A stretch of DNA of 64,000 nucleotides, from contig NZ_JAEMSG010000004.1 in the NCBI RefSeq assembly GCF_016462945.1, positions 1 to 64,000 of the forward strand. The letters run 5' to 3'. The DNA is from Mycolicibacterium sp. (lineage in GTDB: Bacteria > Actinomycetota > Actinomycetes > Mycobacteriales > Mycobacteriaceae). Under the pieces are notes generated by a model. The model ran no database searches, was not told where the DNA came from, and saw nothing but the letters and a program-made list of their open reading frames with translations. Shown one piece after another: positions 1-10,251 of this stretch (position 1 is the first letter of the stretch; each line of letters begins with the position of its first letter). The position numbers and the translations under genes are program-made.

Positions 1-1
1 G

Positions 2-544
2 CTCGGGAAACTTGAGGTCCGCGGCTGGGACCGCACGTCGGACTTCAAGCGCTATCAGTTCGGGAAAGCCGGGAGCGACGATGTCAACGTCGAGTTCGGG
101 CACAACGGCTGCAACACCCGCGACGACATCCTGCGCCGCGACCTGAAGAACCTCGTGGTGCGGCCGGGCACCTGCTATGCGCAGAGTGGCACACTCATCG
201 ACCCGTACAGCGGCGTCACCATCGACTTCGTTCGCAGCCCTGACACCTCCAACGCCGTCGAGATCGATCACGTCGTCGCGCTGGCGGACGCCTGGTACAA
301 GGGTGCGCGTGCCTGGGATCCGCAGCGCCGGCTGGACTTCGCCAACGATCCGCGAAACCTCCTCGCGGTGAGCCCACAAGCCAACTTCGACAAGGCATTC
401 CGCGATGCCGCGTCCTGGCTGCCCCCGATCGAGGCATTCCGTTGTGATTTCGTCGCCCGCCAGATCGAGGTCAAAACCGCCTACGGACTGTGGCTGGCGG
501 CCAAAGAGAAAAACGCTATGGAAGCGGTGCTGGCGCGCTGCTAG
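2..544 (+). CDS. HNH endonuclease-like secreted/DUF1524-type protein (5' truncated by window edge)
   Basis: Open frame from window start to TAG at 544; 'VEIDHVVALADAWYKGA...NDPRNLLAVSPQANFDK' resembles the GmrSD/DUF1524 HNH motif. Confidence 0.75.
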   Translation, partial: LGKLEVRGWDRTSDFKRYQFGKAGSDDVNVEFGHNGCNTRDDILRRDLKNLVVRPGTCYAQSGTLIDPYSGVTIDFVRSPDTSNAVEIDHVVALADAWYKGARAWDPQRRLDFANDPRNLLAVSPQANFDKAFRDAASWLPPIEAFRCDFVARQIEVKTAYGLWLAAKEKNAMEAVLARC

Positions 545-571
545 GGCCGGCGGACACGATAGCGTCGTTCT

Positions 572-1402
572 ATGCAGACACCACCTATCGCCGTCGTCAC
601 GGGTGCCAGTCGCGGGGCCGGACGCGGTATCGCTCATGCGCTGGGCACCGCAGGTTGGCGGGTGTACCTGACCGGTCGCACCGACGGAGTCGACGCGGCC
701 GCACGCCAGGTCACCGACGCCGGGGGCGAGGGCATCGCGGTGCGGACCGATCACGCCGACGATGCGTCGGTGGCTGCGTTATTCGCCCGGGTGTCCAACG
801 ACAATGGATACCTCGATCTGCTGGTGAATAACGCCGCCGCCATCAGCGACGTACTGACCAACCCCGCTCCGTTCTGGGAGAAACCGCGGAGCCTTGCCGA
901 TGTGCTCGACGTCGGACTGCGGTCGGCCTATGTCGCATCCTGGTATGCGGCACCGCTGCTGCTTCGTGCCGAACATGGACTGATCGCGTTCACCTCATCG
1001 CCGGGGTCGGTCTGTTATATGCACGGCCCGGCCTACGGTGCGCAGAAGGCAGGCGTCGACAAGATGGCAGCCGACATGGCCGTCGACTTCGCCGGCACCG
1101 AGGTGTCGACGGTATCGATCTGGATGGGCATCCTGCTCACCGAACACCTGCGGCAAGCCTTCGGCGACAATGCGGAAGCGCTGATCGGTTTCGCCGAGCA
1201 TGCCGAAACCCCGGAATTCACCGGACGGCTCATCGACGCGCTGTACCGCGACCCCGAGTTGGCAACGCTGAACGGCCACACCGTGATCGCCGCCGAACTT
1301 GCCGCGCGCTATGGCCTCACCGACGAGGGCGGACGTCGCCCACCCTCGCACCGGGAAGCCCTCGGGTCACCACGGGAGCCGAGCACCGTCATCGTGCGCT
1401 AG
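572..1402 (+). CDS. SDR family oxidoreductase
   Basis: VVTGASRGAGRGIA Rossmann motif, NNAA motif, YxxxK (YGAQKAG). Confidence 0.85.
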   Translation: MQTPPIAVVTGASRGAGRGIAHALGTAGWRVYLTGRTDGVDAAARQVTDAGGEGIAVRTDHADDASVAALFARVSNDNGYLDLLVNNAAAISDVLTNPAPFWEKPRSLADVLDVGLRSAYVASWYAAPLLLRAEHGLIAFTSSPGSVCYMHGPAYGAQKAGVDKMAADMAVDFAGTEVSTVSIWMGILLTEHLRQAFGDNAEALIGFAEHAETPEFTGRLIDALYRDPELATLNGHTVIAAELAARYGLTDEGGRRPPSHREALGSPREPSTVIVR

Positions 1403-1459
1403 CCAACGCGGTGTTGAGGGGATTTGGTCATTGATCTCACCACCGGTAAGTTGCCCCGC

Positions 1460-1837
1460 ATGAGCGCACTGAATAAGGGTCTTGGTCGGCATCTGGGCAC
1501 GGCGGCGGGCCTCGCCTGTCTCGCCATCGCGGTAGCAGGACCGGCGTCTGCTGACAATCTCAACACCACGACATGTTCGGAACAACAGGTCATGTCGTCG
1601 CTGCAGAAGAACGTCCCGATGATCTGGGGCAAGATCAGTGGCGATCCACAAACGGAGCAAAAGTTGCGGGTGGCGCTTGACGCGCTCCTGGCAGCTCCTC
1701 CGGGCCAGCGTGAGCAGTTAGCGAATACGCTGGAGCAGGCCCTCGGCAAAGATCAGTTGACGGATATCAGCGATGACGTCCTTAACGCCTCTGGCGGTCC
1801 GATCGGCAGAGCAGTCAACGATTGCCACAACTTCTAG
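1460..1837 (+). CDS. Hemophore-related secreted protein
   Basis: Signal peptide; small helical protein with two Cys (TTCSEQQV...NDCHNF) as in mycobacterial hemophore family. Confidence 0.7.
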   Translation: MSALNKGLGRHLGTAAGLACLAIAVAGPASADNLNTTTCSEQQVMSSLQKNVPMIWGKISGDPQTEQKLRVALDALLAAPPGQREQLANTLEQALGKDQLTDISDDVLNASGGPIGRAVNDCHNF

Positions 1838-4125
1838 TCCTCTTTGTGGATCAATTTCTGCAGGGCTACGCGGTCGGGCGCCAGTAACTCGACGATCCGG
1901 GCCTGGTTCACATCGGCGACGATGATCTCGCCGACATCCTTGTTGACGCTGCTGAAGATGCCGTGCGCTTTCATCTTCTCGGTCTGATAGACGTTGTCCT
2001 CGGTCGGCGACACGTAGTACACGGCGTCGGCCTTGAAACGGTTGACCAGCCACAGGTGAACCACCGTCATCAGACGCTTCTGGCGCATCTTGGCGGCATA
2101 GGTGTTCTGATCGCGCACCGTCAGGATGCTGCGGCCGTGACGGTCCTTGATCGGATCGAACACCACATCGGCCAGTTTCTCGCCGTTGGAGTCGCCGAAG
2201 ATCGCCAACTCCAGCACGTCCGCGCCGGCCCGGCGCGGACGCAACTGCACCCGCAGTCGCTCGCCGAGCTTGTAGTGCTCGCTCCACAGAGCCAGCCAGT
2301 CCTCAAGCAGTTTCTTGGGCACCTCGGTCTGCACCAGGTGCTGAACCTGGGTGGAACCCTTGCCCATGGACTTGGTGGTCGCGGTGCGGCCGGACGACGC
2401 GGCCAGTGCCGCATCGCTGCGCGGACCGCCGACGAGCGTCTGCGGTGTGCGATAGGGCGACTCGAGCAGACGCATCTTGCGCTGCAGGCGGGCCAGCGCC
2501 AGCATCCCGTCCTGACGCAGGGCGGTGGCGAACTCCTCGGCCGCCACACCGTCGATCTGATGACCGCCATAGGTCATGAAGTTGAAGACGAAGCCCATCT
2601 TGCCGAGCTCCTCGGGGAAGGCCCGCATCTCGTCATCGGTCATCCCGGTGGTATCCCAGTTGAACGACGGCGACAGGTTGTAGGCCATCATCGCCTCCGG
2701 GAATACCGCGTGGATCGCCTCGGCGAACTCCCGAGCCTCAGCCAGATCGGCGGTTTTGGTCTCCATCCACAGGATGTCTGCGAACGGCGCCGCGGCAAGG
2801 GATTTCGCGATCGCATACGGAATACCGCCGCGCACCTGGTAGTAGCCCTCCGGGGTGCGGGCCCGCTCGCAGTCCCACGGCGCGTCTACCCCGAGTTCGT
2901 CGGCCTTGAGCTGAGCGGCATACAGCGACGCGGTCTTGGCGAATTCGGCCCACTCGGACGGCTTCATCGCGAGTGCCTCGCCCTCGCTCTCCTTGAACCG
3001 CAACAGCTCACCCACGGCATTGCCGTAGGTTTCCAGACCCGCGTCTTCCTGCCAGGCATCCACGAACTGCGACTCGACCCGGTCGAACAGTGCGTCCACC
3101 GAACCGGTGCGGTTCTTGGTCCACGTCGCGGCCGCCTCGTCCACCAATTGGGCGACACCGCGACTCGCCAGCCACGTGTCCGCCGCGGCGTACTCACCCT
3201 CGGGCAGGGCGTAGAGCAGATGCCCGTTGAGTTCGGTGACGCCCTGGGTGTGGAAGCGGCGCAACATGGCCAGGAAACATGACTTGTACGGCGGGATGTC
3301 GAGGTTGGTCACACCGAGCAGGAACGGCTGATCGCGCTCGTCGGAGCGCCCATCGATCAGGTTGGCCGCCTCGGCGTCGGTGCGGGCCACGATGATTCCG
3401 GGCACGCCCATGATGTCGAGCTGGAACCGCGCGGTGTTGAGCCGCTTGATCTGCTCATCCGAGGGCACCAGCACCTTGCCGCCCTGATGACCGCATTTCT
3501 TGGTGCCGGGCCGCTGATCCTCGATGTGGTAACCGGTCACGCCGGCTTCGACGAAGCGCCGAATCAGGTTGCGCACGTGCGGATCTCCACCGTGACCGGT
3601 ATCGGCATCGGCGATGATGAACGGTCGGTAGTCCACCGCGGGGGTGGCGGCGCGCTGCTCGTCGGTCATCTGCAGCCGCAGGTACTGCTGGTTGCGGTCT
3701 GCGGTGAGCAGGGCGCGCACCAGGCCGGCGGCCTCGTCGGGCACCTGGCTCAGCGGGTAGCTCGCGAGGTCCGGACCCGGATCCTCGGTGACGGAACCCT
3801 TCGCCGACGTCGCCCAGCCGCCCAGGTAGATGCCCTCGATGCCGCAGCGCTTCATGGCCACTGCCTGGCCGGGGGTATAGGGGCCGAACGTGGTGATTGA
3901 CCGGTGCTGTCCGAACAGCTCACGGAGACGGAGGTGGAAAGCCGCGGAGGTCTCGCGGGCCACGGTGTAGTCCACACCGATCGTGCCACGCTGCTCGACG
4001 ACCTGCCGCGCGGTGTACAGCCGGGTGATGCCCTTGAATCGCGGGCTGTCGAAGTACCGCTGGGTGGCGGCGACTTCGCCCTCGAAATCGGTTCCGCTGA
4101 CTGGGTCCGGTGCGATCTTGGACAT
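1834..4125 (-). CDS. aceA: Isocitrate lyase, long ICL2 type
   Basis: 763 aa with KKCGHQGGK catalytic motif and the large C-terminal extension typical of ICL2. Confidence 0.93.
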   Translation of the reverse strand: MSKIAPDPVSGTDFEGEVAATQRYFDSPRFKGITRLYTARQVVEQRGTIGVDYTVARETSAAFHLRLRELFGQHRSITTFGPYTPGQAVAMKRCGIEGIYLGGWATSAKGSVTEDPGPDLASYPLSQVPDEAAGLVRALLTADRNQQYLRLQMTDEQRAATPAVDYRPFIIADADTGHGGDPHVRNLIRRFVEAGVTGYHIEDQRPGTKKCGHQGGKVLVPSDEQIKRLNTARFQLDIMGVPGIIVARTDAEAANLIDGRSDERDQPFLLGVTNLDIPPYKSCFLAMLRRFHTQGVTELNGHLLYALPEGEYAAADTWLASRGVAQLVDEAAATWTKNRTGSVDALFDRVESQFVDAWQEDAGLETYGNAVGELLRFKESEGEALAMKPSEWAEFAKTASLYAAQLKADELGVDAPWDCERARTPEGYYQVRGGIPYAIAKSLAAAPFADILWMETKTADLAEAREFAEAIHAVFPEAMMAYNLSPSFNWDTTGMTDDEMRAFPEELGKMGFVFNFMTYGGHQIDGVAAEEFATALRQDGMLALARLQRKMRLLESPYRTPQTLVGGPRSDAALAASSGRTATTKSMGKGSTQVQHLVQTEVPKKLLEDWLALWSEHYKLGERLRVQLRPRRAGADVLELAIFGDSNGEKLADVVFDPIKDRHGRSILTVRDQNTYAAKMRQKRLMTVVHLWLVNRFKADAVYYVSPTEDNVYQTEKMKAHGIFSSVNKDVGEIIVADVNQARIVELLAPDRVALQKLIHKED

Positions 4126-4282
4126 GACTGCTCCTATCGAGCCGGTGTGCGCTGGTGTCGTGCTGAGGTCCTCATCTAACCCCCGCGACGACTGATTATT
4201 CCGGATAGGGTCCGGGAGCTCTCAGCGGGTACGTCCGACGCGACCGCCAGTGCAGGCAAACGTACCGATTCCGGCACGTGGC

Positions 4283-4855
4283 TTAAGGGGCCGCTAGCTG
4301 GCTGACCACCGGCGTTGGAACGACGACCGCAGCAGCCCCGTAGGGCGCGAGTGGGTCCTGGTCGTCGTTCGGCCCGGCGATGGTGGCCTCGGTGACCGTG
4401 AGTGTGCCGTCCGTGACGGTATCCGGCGTCGCAGCCGGATCGGTCGGCTCCGTCAGTGTTGCCGTGGTGTGCATCTCCTCGGCCTGCACCGGCAGATACA
4501 TGTGGTGGCTGAACTGCGACTGATACGCACCACCGCCGCCGACGCGCACGCCCGTGCCGCTTTCGCCACTGGACACCGGAGTGCCATCAGGCAGCGTCAC
4601 CGCGGCGTGGCCGCCATTCCAGCCGATCACGACCGAGTTGGGGGCAGAACCGTAGTGGAACCCTCGCGAGAGAAGCGAGGACTCGATATTGCCGGTGTTG
4701 AACCTGCTACCGAATGCCGGCCTGCCGGAAGCCACATTGGCAACCCACGAAGCCAGACCCGAGCAGTCCGTACCCGCCGGCGTATCACCGCCGAGAATGT
4801 ATGGCGTACCGGACACCTGTGCGATAAGCGACAACAATGCCGCGAGACCAAACAT
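4283..4855 (-). CDS. NlpC/P60-like peptidoglycan endopeptidase domain protein
   Basis: GTPYILGGDTPAGTDCSGLASWVANVASG...GWNGGHAAVTLPDG; Cys-His layout; start chosen at MFGLAALL. Confidence 0.65.
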   Translation of the reverse strand: MFGLAALLSLIAQVSGTPYILGGDTPAGTDCSGLASWVANVASGRPAFGSRFNTGNIESSLLSRGFHYGSAPNSVVIGWNGGHAAVTLPDGTPVSSGESGTGVRVGGGGAYQSQFSHHMYLPVQAEEMHTTATLTEPTDPAATPDTVTDGTLTVTEATIAGPNDDQDPLAPYGAAAVVVPTPVVSQLAAP

Positions 4856-5218
4856 TTGGTGAACGCTAACAGGATGAATTGGACACACCCAAAATCGAGA
4901 GTTATCGAAGGCTGTGGTGTCCATCACTCTTTGTATAATGGTGTGTGCAAGAACACTAAAAATGTTGGGGTCCAAAAGAATTGAAGTATTCGGAGTTTTC
5001 CCTGTTCATTGCTGGTAACAGAATATCTCAAAGTCGGTTGAGCGGTTGCGGCTTATCGGTGAAACTAATCTTGGGAATTGTTATCTAATTTCCGCACTCA
5101 CAACCGTGTCGCAGGCGGTCGGCTTTGCACATCGGTGAAGTTATTCGCGACTGAATTCGCTACCCGCGGCGGGTTCTAATTAACCGCGGTGCCGGATTCC
5201 CTGGCATTATCGGCGGAT

Positions 5219-5650
5219 ATGCGGATCCTGGTGCAGCGCGTCACGTCGGCCTCGGTGTCGGTCGCCGGTGAAGTGGTCGGCGCTATCCGGCCGGCCGGTC
5301 AGGGATTGCTCGCACTGGTCGGGGTGACGCACTCCGACGATGTCGATATCGCGGCGCGGATGGCCGAGAAACTCTGGACGCTGCGGATCCTGGACGGCCA
5401 ACGATCAGCCTCAGATACCGGAGCCCCCGTGCTCGTGGTGAGTCAGTTCACGCTATACGCCAACACCACCAGGGGGCGCCGGCCGACGTGGAACGCCGCG
5501 GCCACCGGGTCACATGCCGAGCCTCTGGTCGAAGTCTTCACCGACACGCTGCGGGCCCTGGGCGCCGAGGTGCAGTCCGGTGTGTTCGGCGCCGATATGC
5601 AGGTGGAGTCGGTGAATGACGGGCCGGTCACCGTGCTGCTGGAGCTGTGA
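5219..5650 (+). CDS. dtd: D-aminoacyl-tRNA deacylase
   Basis: [15 protein letters not shown]...VSQFTLYA...[17 protein letters not shown] family signature. Confidence 0.93.
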   Translation: MRILVQRVTSASVSVAGEVVGAIRPAGQGLLALVGVTHSDDVDIAARMAEKLWTLRILDGQRSASDTGAPVLVVSQFTLYANTTRGRRPTWNAAATGSHAEPLVEVFTDTLRALGAEVQSGVFGADMQVESVNDGPVTVLLEL

Positions 5651-5693
5651 GCCTCCCGAGTTTCGCCGGTGTGACGTGAGACTGTAGATCCCT

Positions 5694-6257
5694 ATGCACA
5701 CGCACAATTACGTCACCTACGAGGAGTTCGGTCGACGGTTCTTCGAGTTGGCCGTGACCGAGGAGCGTGTTGCCGCGGCGTTCGCCGAGATCGCAGGCGA
5801 GGAGTTCGAGATGGGTCCGATGGCACAGGGCCCGGGCGGTTTGGCGCGGGTAACCGCGAAAGTCAAGATCCAGCAGCCGCATGTGCGGCGCACGCTCGGG
5901 GAAACCATCACCTTCGCGATCCGCATCCCGCTCATTATCGAGCTGGTTGTGGATCTCTGGCTGGACAAACAGCGCTTCGTCGTCGATGGCGATATCGCGC
6001 TTCGGGCCACCGCGCGGGCGGCTGAACCGCTGATGATCGTGATCGACGTCGCCAAACCACGGCCGTCGGATATCGCTGTGCACGTGACCTCGAAATCATT
6101 ACGGGGCGAGATTCTGCGTATCCTGGCCGGTGTCGATGGCGAGATCAAACGGTTCGTGGCGGCCTATGTCGCCGAGGAGGTCGACAGTCCCGCATCCCAG
6201 CAGGCCAAGATCATCGACGTGGCGGAAGTGACGCAGTCCGCCTGGGACACTGACTGA
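5694..6257 (+). CDS. Conserved mycobacterial hypothetical protein
   Basis: Coding-like ORF of 187 aa downstream of dtd. Confidence 0.65.
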   Translation: MHTHNYVTYEEFGRRFFELAVTEERVAAAFAEIAGEEFEMGPMAQGPGGLARVTAKVKIQQPHVRRTLGETITFAIRIPLIIELVVDLWLDKQRFVVDGDIALRATARAAEPLMIVIDVAKPRPSDIAVHVTSKSLRGEILRILAGVDGEIKRFVAAYVAEEVDSPASQQAKIIDVAEVTQSAWDTD

Positions 6258-6260
6258 GGC

Positions 6261-7340
6261 CTAGAGGTCAAGGTTGAGGTGCGTGCCCGCCGGCGCCCGC
6301 GATACGCATGTGAGCATCATGCCGCCGTCGCGCTCAGGTTCGGTGAGCAAGGTATCCCTGTGTTGCACAGCACCATTGAGCACTCTGATTCGGCAGGTAC
6401 CGCAGAACCCCTGCTGACAGGAATACGGCGGGTTCACCCCGGCTCGCTGGAGCGCCGTCAGCAGTGTCTCGTCGGCGGCCACCGCGATCTCTGCCTTCGA
6501 GGACGCCACCGCCACGCTGAACTGTTCGCCGTCGATCACCGGAGGGGCCGCGAAGCGTTCGAAATGCAATTCAACATCGTCTCGGCCGGCCAGTCGCTCC
6601 CGGATTGTGGTCAGCATCGGGGCCGGGCCACAGGCGTAGACAGTTGTACCGGAGGGACATTCAGCGAGTAGCTCATCGGCGGTCGGCAGGCCGGCGACAT
6701 CATCGGTTCGGATCTGCACACGATCACCGAATCTGCGCACCTCGTCGACGAACGGAATACTGTCCGCGCTGCGTCCCACATAGATCATCGACCAGTCCAC
6801 ATTGAGCCGCTCGGCCAGGTTCAGCATGGGCAGGATGGGCGTGATCCCGATCCCGCCCGCGATGAACCGCAACCGCTGGGTGGGAGATCCGTAGCCGGGC
6901 ACGGTGAGCGGAAATGCATTTCGGGGCCCACTGGTCGTGATGGTCGATCCCACCGCCAGCGCATCATGCACTTCGATCGAGCCGCCGCCGCCCCCGGGTA
7001 TGCGCCGCACGGCGATCCGATAGGAATTGCGCCGTTGGGGTTCACCGCACAGGGAGTACTGGCGGACCCGGCCGCTGGGCAGGTGAATGTCCAGGTGCGC
7101 TCCGGGGTGCCAGGGCGGTAACGCCGACCCATCCGCTGCAGCCAGTGTCAACGCCACCACGTTCTCGTCGCGTGCCATCACCTGTCGATCGACGACGGTC
7201 AGGGTCAGTGTCGGATCGCACGGCGCCGGGAGTCGCGGGCGCCGCAGGGTGCCACTGACGGCCCACATAGTGGTGACCGTGACGTCGGCCAGTTTCAGCA
7301 TCGCGCTGCTGTGGAGCGCCCTTAGGCGCTGCACCACCAT
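6261..7340 (-). CDS. PDR/VanB-type ferredoxin reductase with C-terminal 2Fe-2S domain
   Basis: RQYSLCG flavin motif; PPYSCQQGFCGTCRIRVLNG 2Fe-2S ligands. Confidence 0.9.
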   Translation of the reverse strand: MVVQRLRALHSSAMLKLADVTVTTMWAVSGTLRRPRLPAPCDPTLTLTVVDRQVMARDENVVALTLAAADGSALPPWHPGAHLDIHLPSGRVRQYSLCGEPQRRNSYRIAVRRIPGGGGGSIEVHDALAVGSTITTSGPRNAFPLTVPGYGSPTQRLRFIAGGIGITPILPMLNLAERLNVDWSMIYVGRSADSIPFVDEVRRFGDRVQIRTDDVAGLPTADELLAECPSGTTVYACGPAPMLTTIRERLAGRDDVELHFERFAAPPVIDGEQFSVAVASSKAEIAVAADETLLTALQRAGVNPPYSCQQGFCGTCRIRVLNGAVQHRDTLLTEPERDGGMMLTCVSRAPAGTHLNLDL

Positions 7341-8240
7341 TTACAGATGCGCGGCGCGGGCGGCCGGTGAGGTCGCCAGGTACGCGACAGCCTGTGCGGT
7401 GGAGCCGAAGTCCTCCGGCGAGTAGTCCGGGCGGAAGTAGGCGGCCGTGGTGGAGCCGAACAGCATGCGGTAGGTGGGTAGCAGTCGCAGCCTGGAGTCG
7501 TGGGCGCGCATCCGTTGCATACGCAGCCAACTGATGTCAAGGTCGGGATCGGTGCGGCACAGATACCAGACGCCGCGATTGAAGAAGGTGAACAGCATCG
7601 TCACCGCGAGTGTCATGGAACGGACCCGAGAGAAGTAGCCCCTGTGGAAGTAGGACGCGACATCGTGCGCGACGCAACGGTGTTCGACTTCTTCGCTGCC
7701 ATGCCACCGGAACAGGTCAACCATGGTCGGGTCGGCTCCGAAGTCATCCCAGTCGGAGTTGAGCGCGAAATCGCCCAGCACCGCGGTGTAGTGCTCGATG
7801 GCCGCGATCAGCCACAGTCGGTCGCAGAGGTGGTTGAGCCGTCGTTTGGGGTTCGTCGACCTGCCGGGCGCCAGGACCTTTTCGAATATGTAATCGATCT
7901 GCTTGAGGATCGGTTCCGGATCGGCTCCGCGAGCCTCCATGAACTCGTGCAGCATCCGTTCGTGGGTCTCGGCGTGCACGGCTTCCTGCCCGATGAAGCC
8001 TCGCATATCCTCGGCGAGTCGCGGATCCTTGACCAACGGCAACGCCTCGTTGTACGTCGCCACAAACCAGCGTTCGGCGGCCGGCAGCACGACGTTGAGA
8101 AGGCTGATCATGTGAGAGGCGACGGGATGGCCGGGAATCCAGTGCAGCGGCGAGCGGGAAACATCGAAGACAACCTTGCGGGCCTGGATCTGTACCGGGC
8201 CGGGATCAATCTCCTGAGCGAAACGGTGTGGCCGCAGCAT
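7341..8240 (-). CDS. 'Metal-dependent hydrolase' family (PF10118-like), ferritin-like di-iron protein
   Basis: FIGQEAVHAETHERM, AAIEHYTAV and SEEVEHRCVAHDV form a di-iron ligand pattern. Confidence 0.82.
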   Translation of the reverse strand: MLRPHRFAQEIDPGPVQIQARKVVFDVSRSPLHWIPGHPVASHMISLLNVVLPAAERWFVATYNEALPLVKDPRLAEDMRGFIGQEAVHAETHERMLHEFMEARGADPEPILKQIDYIFEKVLAPGRSTNPKRRLNHLCDRLWLIAAIEHYTAVLGDFALNSDWDDFGADPTMVDLFRWHGSEEVEHRCVAHDVASYFHRGYFSRVRSMTLAVTMLFTFFNRGVWYLCRTDPDLDISWLRMQRMRAHDSRLRLLPTYRMLFGSTTAAYFRPDYSPEDFGSTAQAVAYLATSPAARAAHL

Positions 8241-8255
8241 GGTGTTCCCCTCCGC

Positions 8256-8666
8256 TCAGCCGACGGGGGTCGCGACGACTGTCACCACGCCGGGTGCGCC
8301 GGCCGTGGGCCGACCTCCGGCGTCGGTGCTTCCGGCACCCGGGGCGCTGGCCGCCGAGGTCGCCGCCGGCTGTTCGGGCTGGGCGGCCTCGGTGCAGTTG
8401 AGCATCAGTTGCATCGTGCCGCCGCCGGTCACCTTCTGACTGCTCACCACGCACTGCGATTGGGGAACGTCACTGCCGACTGAGCCGCCGAACGACGTTT
8501 TGACTCCCTGGGCGCGCAGGATCGCCACCGCCCTGGCATAGGGCTCGCCGACGACGTTGTAGGTGCTGTTGGAGGCGGGGTCGGCACTGCCGGCTCCCAT
8601 GCTCAGGGCAGCGGCAGCCGAACCGGCCACCACCGCGGCAATGAGCGCGAGCACGAGCTTTCTCAC
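8256..8666 (-). CDS. Secreted PASTA-like small protein
   Basis: Signal peptide; single PASTA-like segment 'YNVVGEPYARAVAILRAQGVKTSFGG'; Ala/Pro-rich tail. Confidence 0.6.
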   Translation of the reverse strand: MRKLVLALIAAVVAGSAAAALSMGAGSADPASNSTYNVVGEPYARAVAILRAQGVKTSFGGSVGSDVPQSQCVVSSQKVTGGGTMQLMLNCTEAAQPEQPAATSAASAPGAGSTDAGGRPTAGAPGVVTVVATPVG

Positions 8667-8756
8667 GGCACGGACCTCCCTGTCTTCATCGAAGATAGCG
8701 CAGGAGCGGCCGACAAGCCGCGTCACAAGTTTATCGCCGCAGCTAGGGGAGATGTT

Positions 8757-10241
8757 TCAGAAGCGTTCCCGGTGGCGTTCCTGCTCGAGTACCGCCTCGA
8801 CGTCGCCGAGCCGCTTTAACGACGACACCGCCCGGGAAGTGCGCATATTCGCGGCCAGCAAGTCCTGATGCCGGTCGACGAAGGCCCAGTACCCGGCGGT
8901 GAACGGACAGGCATCGTCGCCGAGTCGTTTCTTCGGGTCGAAACGGCAACTGCGGCAGTGGTCGCTCATCTTATTGATATAGGCGCCCCCGGAGGTATAG
9001 GGCTTGGTGGCCAACAGACCGCCGTCGGCGTGCTGGCTCATACCGATCACGTTCGTCGGCATCACCCAGGCGAAACCGTCGACGAACGAGCTCGCGAACC
9101 AGTCGGACAACTCCCGCGGCCGATAACCGCGCTGCAGCCCGTGGCTGCCCAGCACCATCAGCCGTTGGATGTGATGAGCCCAGCCCCGGTCGCGCACGCC
9201 GGCCAGGGCCTGACGAAGGCACTCGGCATCCACCGAATCGGCGTCGAGGTCTGCCCACCAGTCGGGCAGCGGGGTGTGCGCGTCGAGGGTGTTGCTATCC
9301 AGGTAGTCCGGTCCGAAATGCCAGTACAGCTGCCACATGTACTCGCGCCAGCCCAGGATCTGGCGGATGAACCCTTCGACAGCCGCCAGCGGAGCCGATC
9401 CGTCGCGATATGCCGCCTCGGCCGCGTGCACGGCGTCGAGGGGGTGCAGCACGCCGAGATTGAGCGGCACGGACAGCAGCGAGTGCGCCATGGCCCAGTC
9501 CGCGCCCATCATGGCGTCCTCATAACGGCCGAACAGTGGCAGCCGCTCGGCGATAAACCGTCGCAGGGCTTCGTCGGCCTCAGTGGGTGTCACCGGGAAC
9601 AGTCGGGGTCCGTCGATACCGACGGTGTCGAGGTCCATCCGGTCGATATCGCGGCGAACCTGAGCGTCGATCTCATCCTCGACGGGGTGATACGGCGGCG
9701 GGGCGCCCAGCGTCGTCGCGCCTTTGGGCGGTGACTCCCGGTTGTCGGTGTCGAAGTTCCACCGTCCGTCCACGGGTTGGTCGCCGTCCATCAGGATCCC
9801 GAAGCGGCGACGCTGCTGACGGTAGAAGTCCTCCAGCCGGAACCTCTTGCGGTCACCGGCCCATTGGCTGAACTCGGCGCGCGACAACGCGAAGGTGGGC
9901 GTGGGCAGGACCTCAGCCACCAGACCCTCGCCGACCAACCGCCGCACAAACCGGTCCGCATCATGAGAGGTGGGCTCATGCACCAGCACCGGGCGGCCGT
10001 AATCTCGCAGCGCCTCGGTATAGCTGTGGGCGCGGATCAGGGTGGCCCGCTCGCCGAGGTCAGCGTGGGCGTGCCGCAGGGCCGACAGTACGAGGTGAAC
10101 TTTCTGCCGGTGGTAGCGGCGACGCCGGAATGCCGACGTGGCCTCGATCAGCAGGACCGGGCGGTGCGCATGCTCGCCGCCGTAGACGGCAGGCCCGAGT
10201 TGGTCGGCGAACAGCCACAGCGGCGTTTCGTCGGTCGTCAC
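8757..10241 (-). CDS. Cryptochrome/photolyase-related protein, FeS-BCP (6-4 photolyase-like) class
   Basis: WLFADQLGPAV N-terminus; DHCRSCRFDPKKRLGDDACPFTAGYW Cys cluster. Confidence 0.9.
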   Translation of the reverse strand: MTTDETPLWLFADQLGPAVYGGEHAHRPVLLIEATSAFRRRRYHRQKVHLVLSALRHAHADLGERATLIRAHSYTEALRDYGRPVLVHEPTSHDADRFVRRLVGEGLVAEVLPTPTFALSRAEFSQWAGDRKRFRLEDFYRQQRRRFGILMDGDQPVDGRWNFDTDNRESPPKGATTLGAPPPYHPVEDEIDAQVRRDIDRMDLDTVGIDGPRLFPVTPTEADEALRRFIAERLPLFGRYEDAMMGADWAMAHSLLSVPLNLGVLHPLDAVHAAEAAYRDGSAPLAAVEGFIRQILGWREYMWQLYWHFGPDYLDSNTLDAHTPLPDWWADLDADSVDAECLRQALAGVRDRGWAHHIQRLMVLGSHGLQRGYRPRELSDWFASSFVDGFAWVMPTNVIGMSQHADGGLLATKPYTSGGAYINKMSDHCRSCRFDPKKRLGDDACPFTAGYWAFVDRHQDLLAANMRTSRAVSSLKRLGDVEAVLEQERHRERF

Positions 10242-10251
10242 CGCGCCGATC

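Noticed and set aside
1963-3282. 439-aa plus-strand ORF opposite isocitrate lyase
   Set aside because: Shadow ORF from GC-rich third positions; the opposite frame encodes a clear ICL2.
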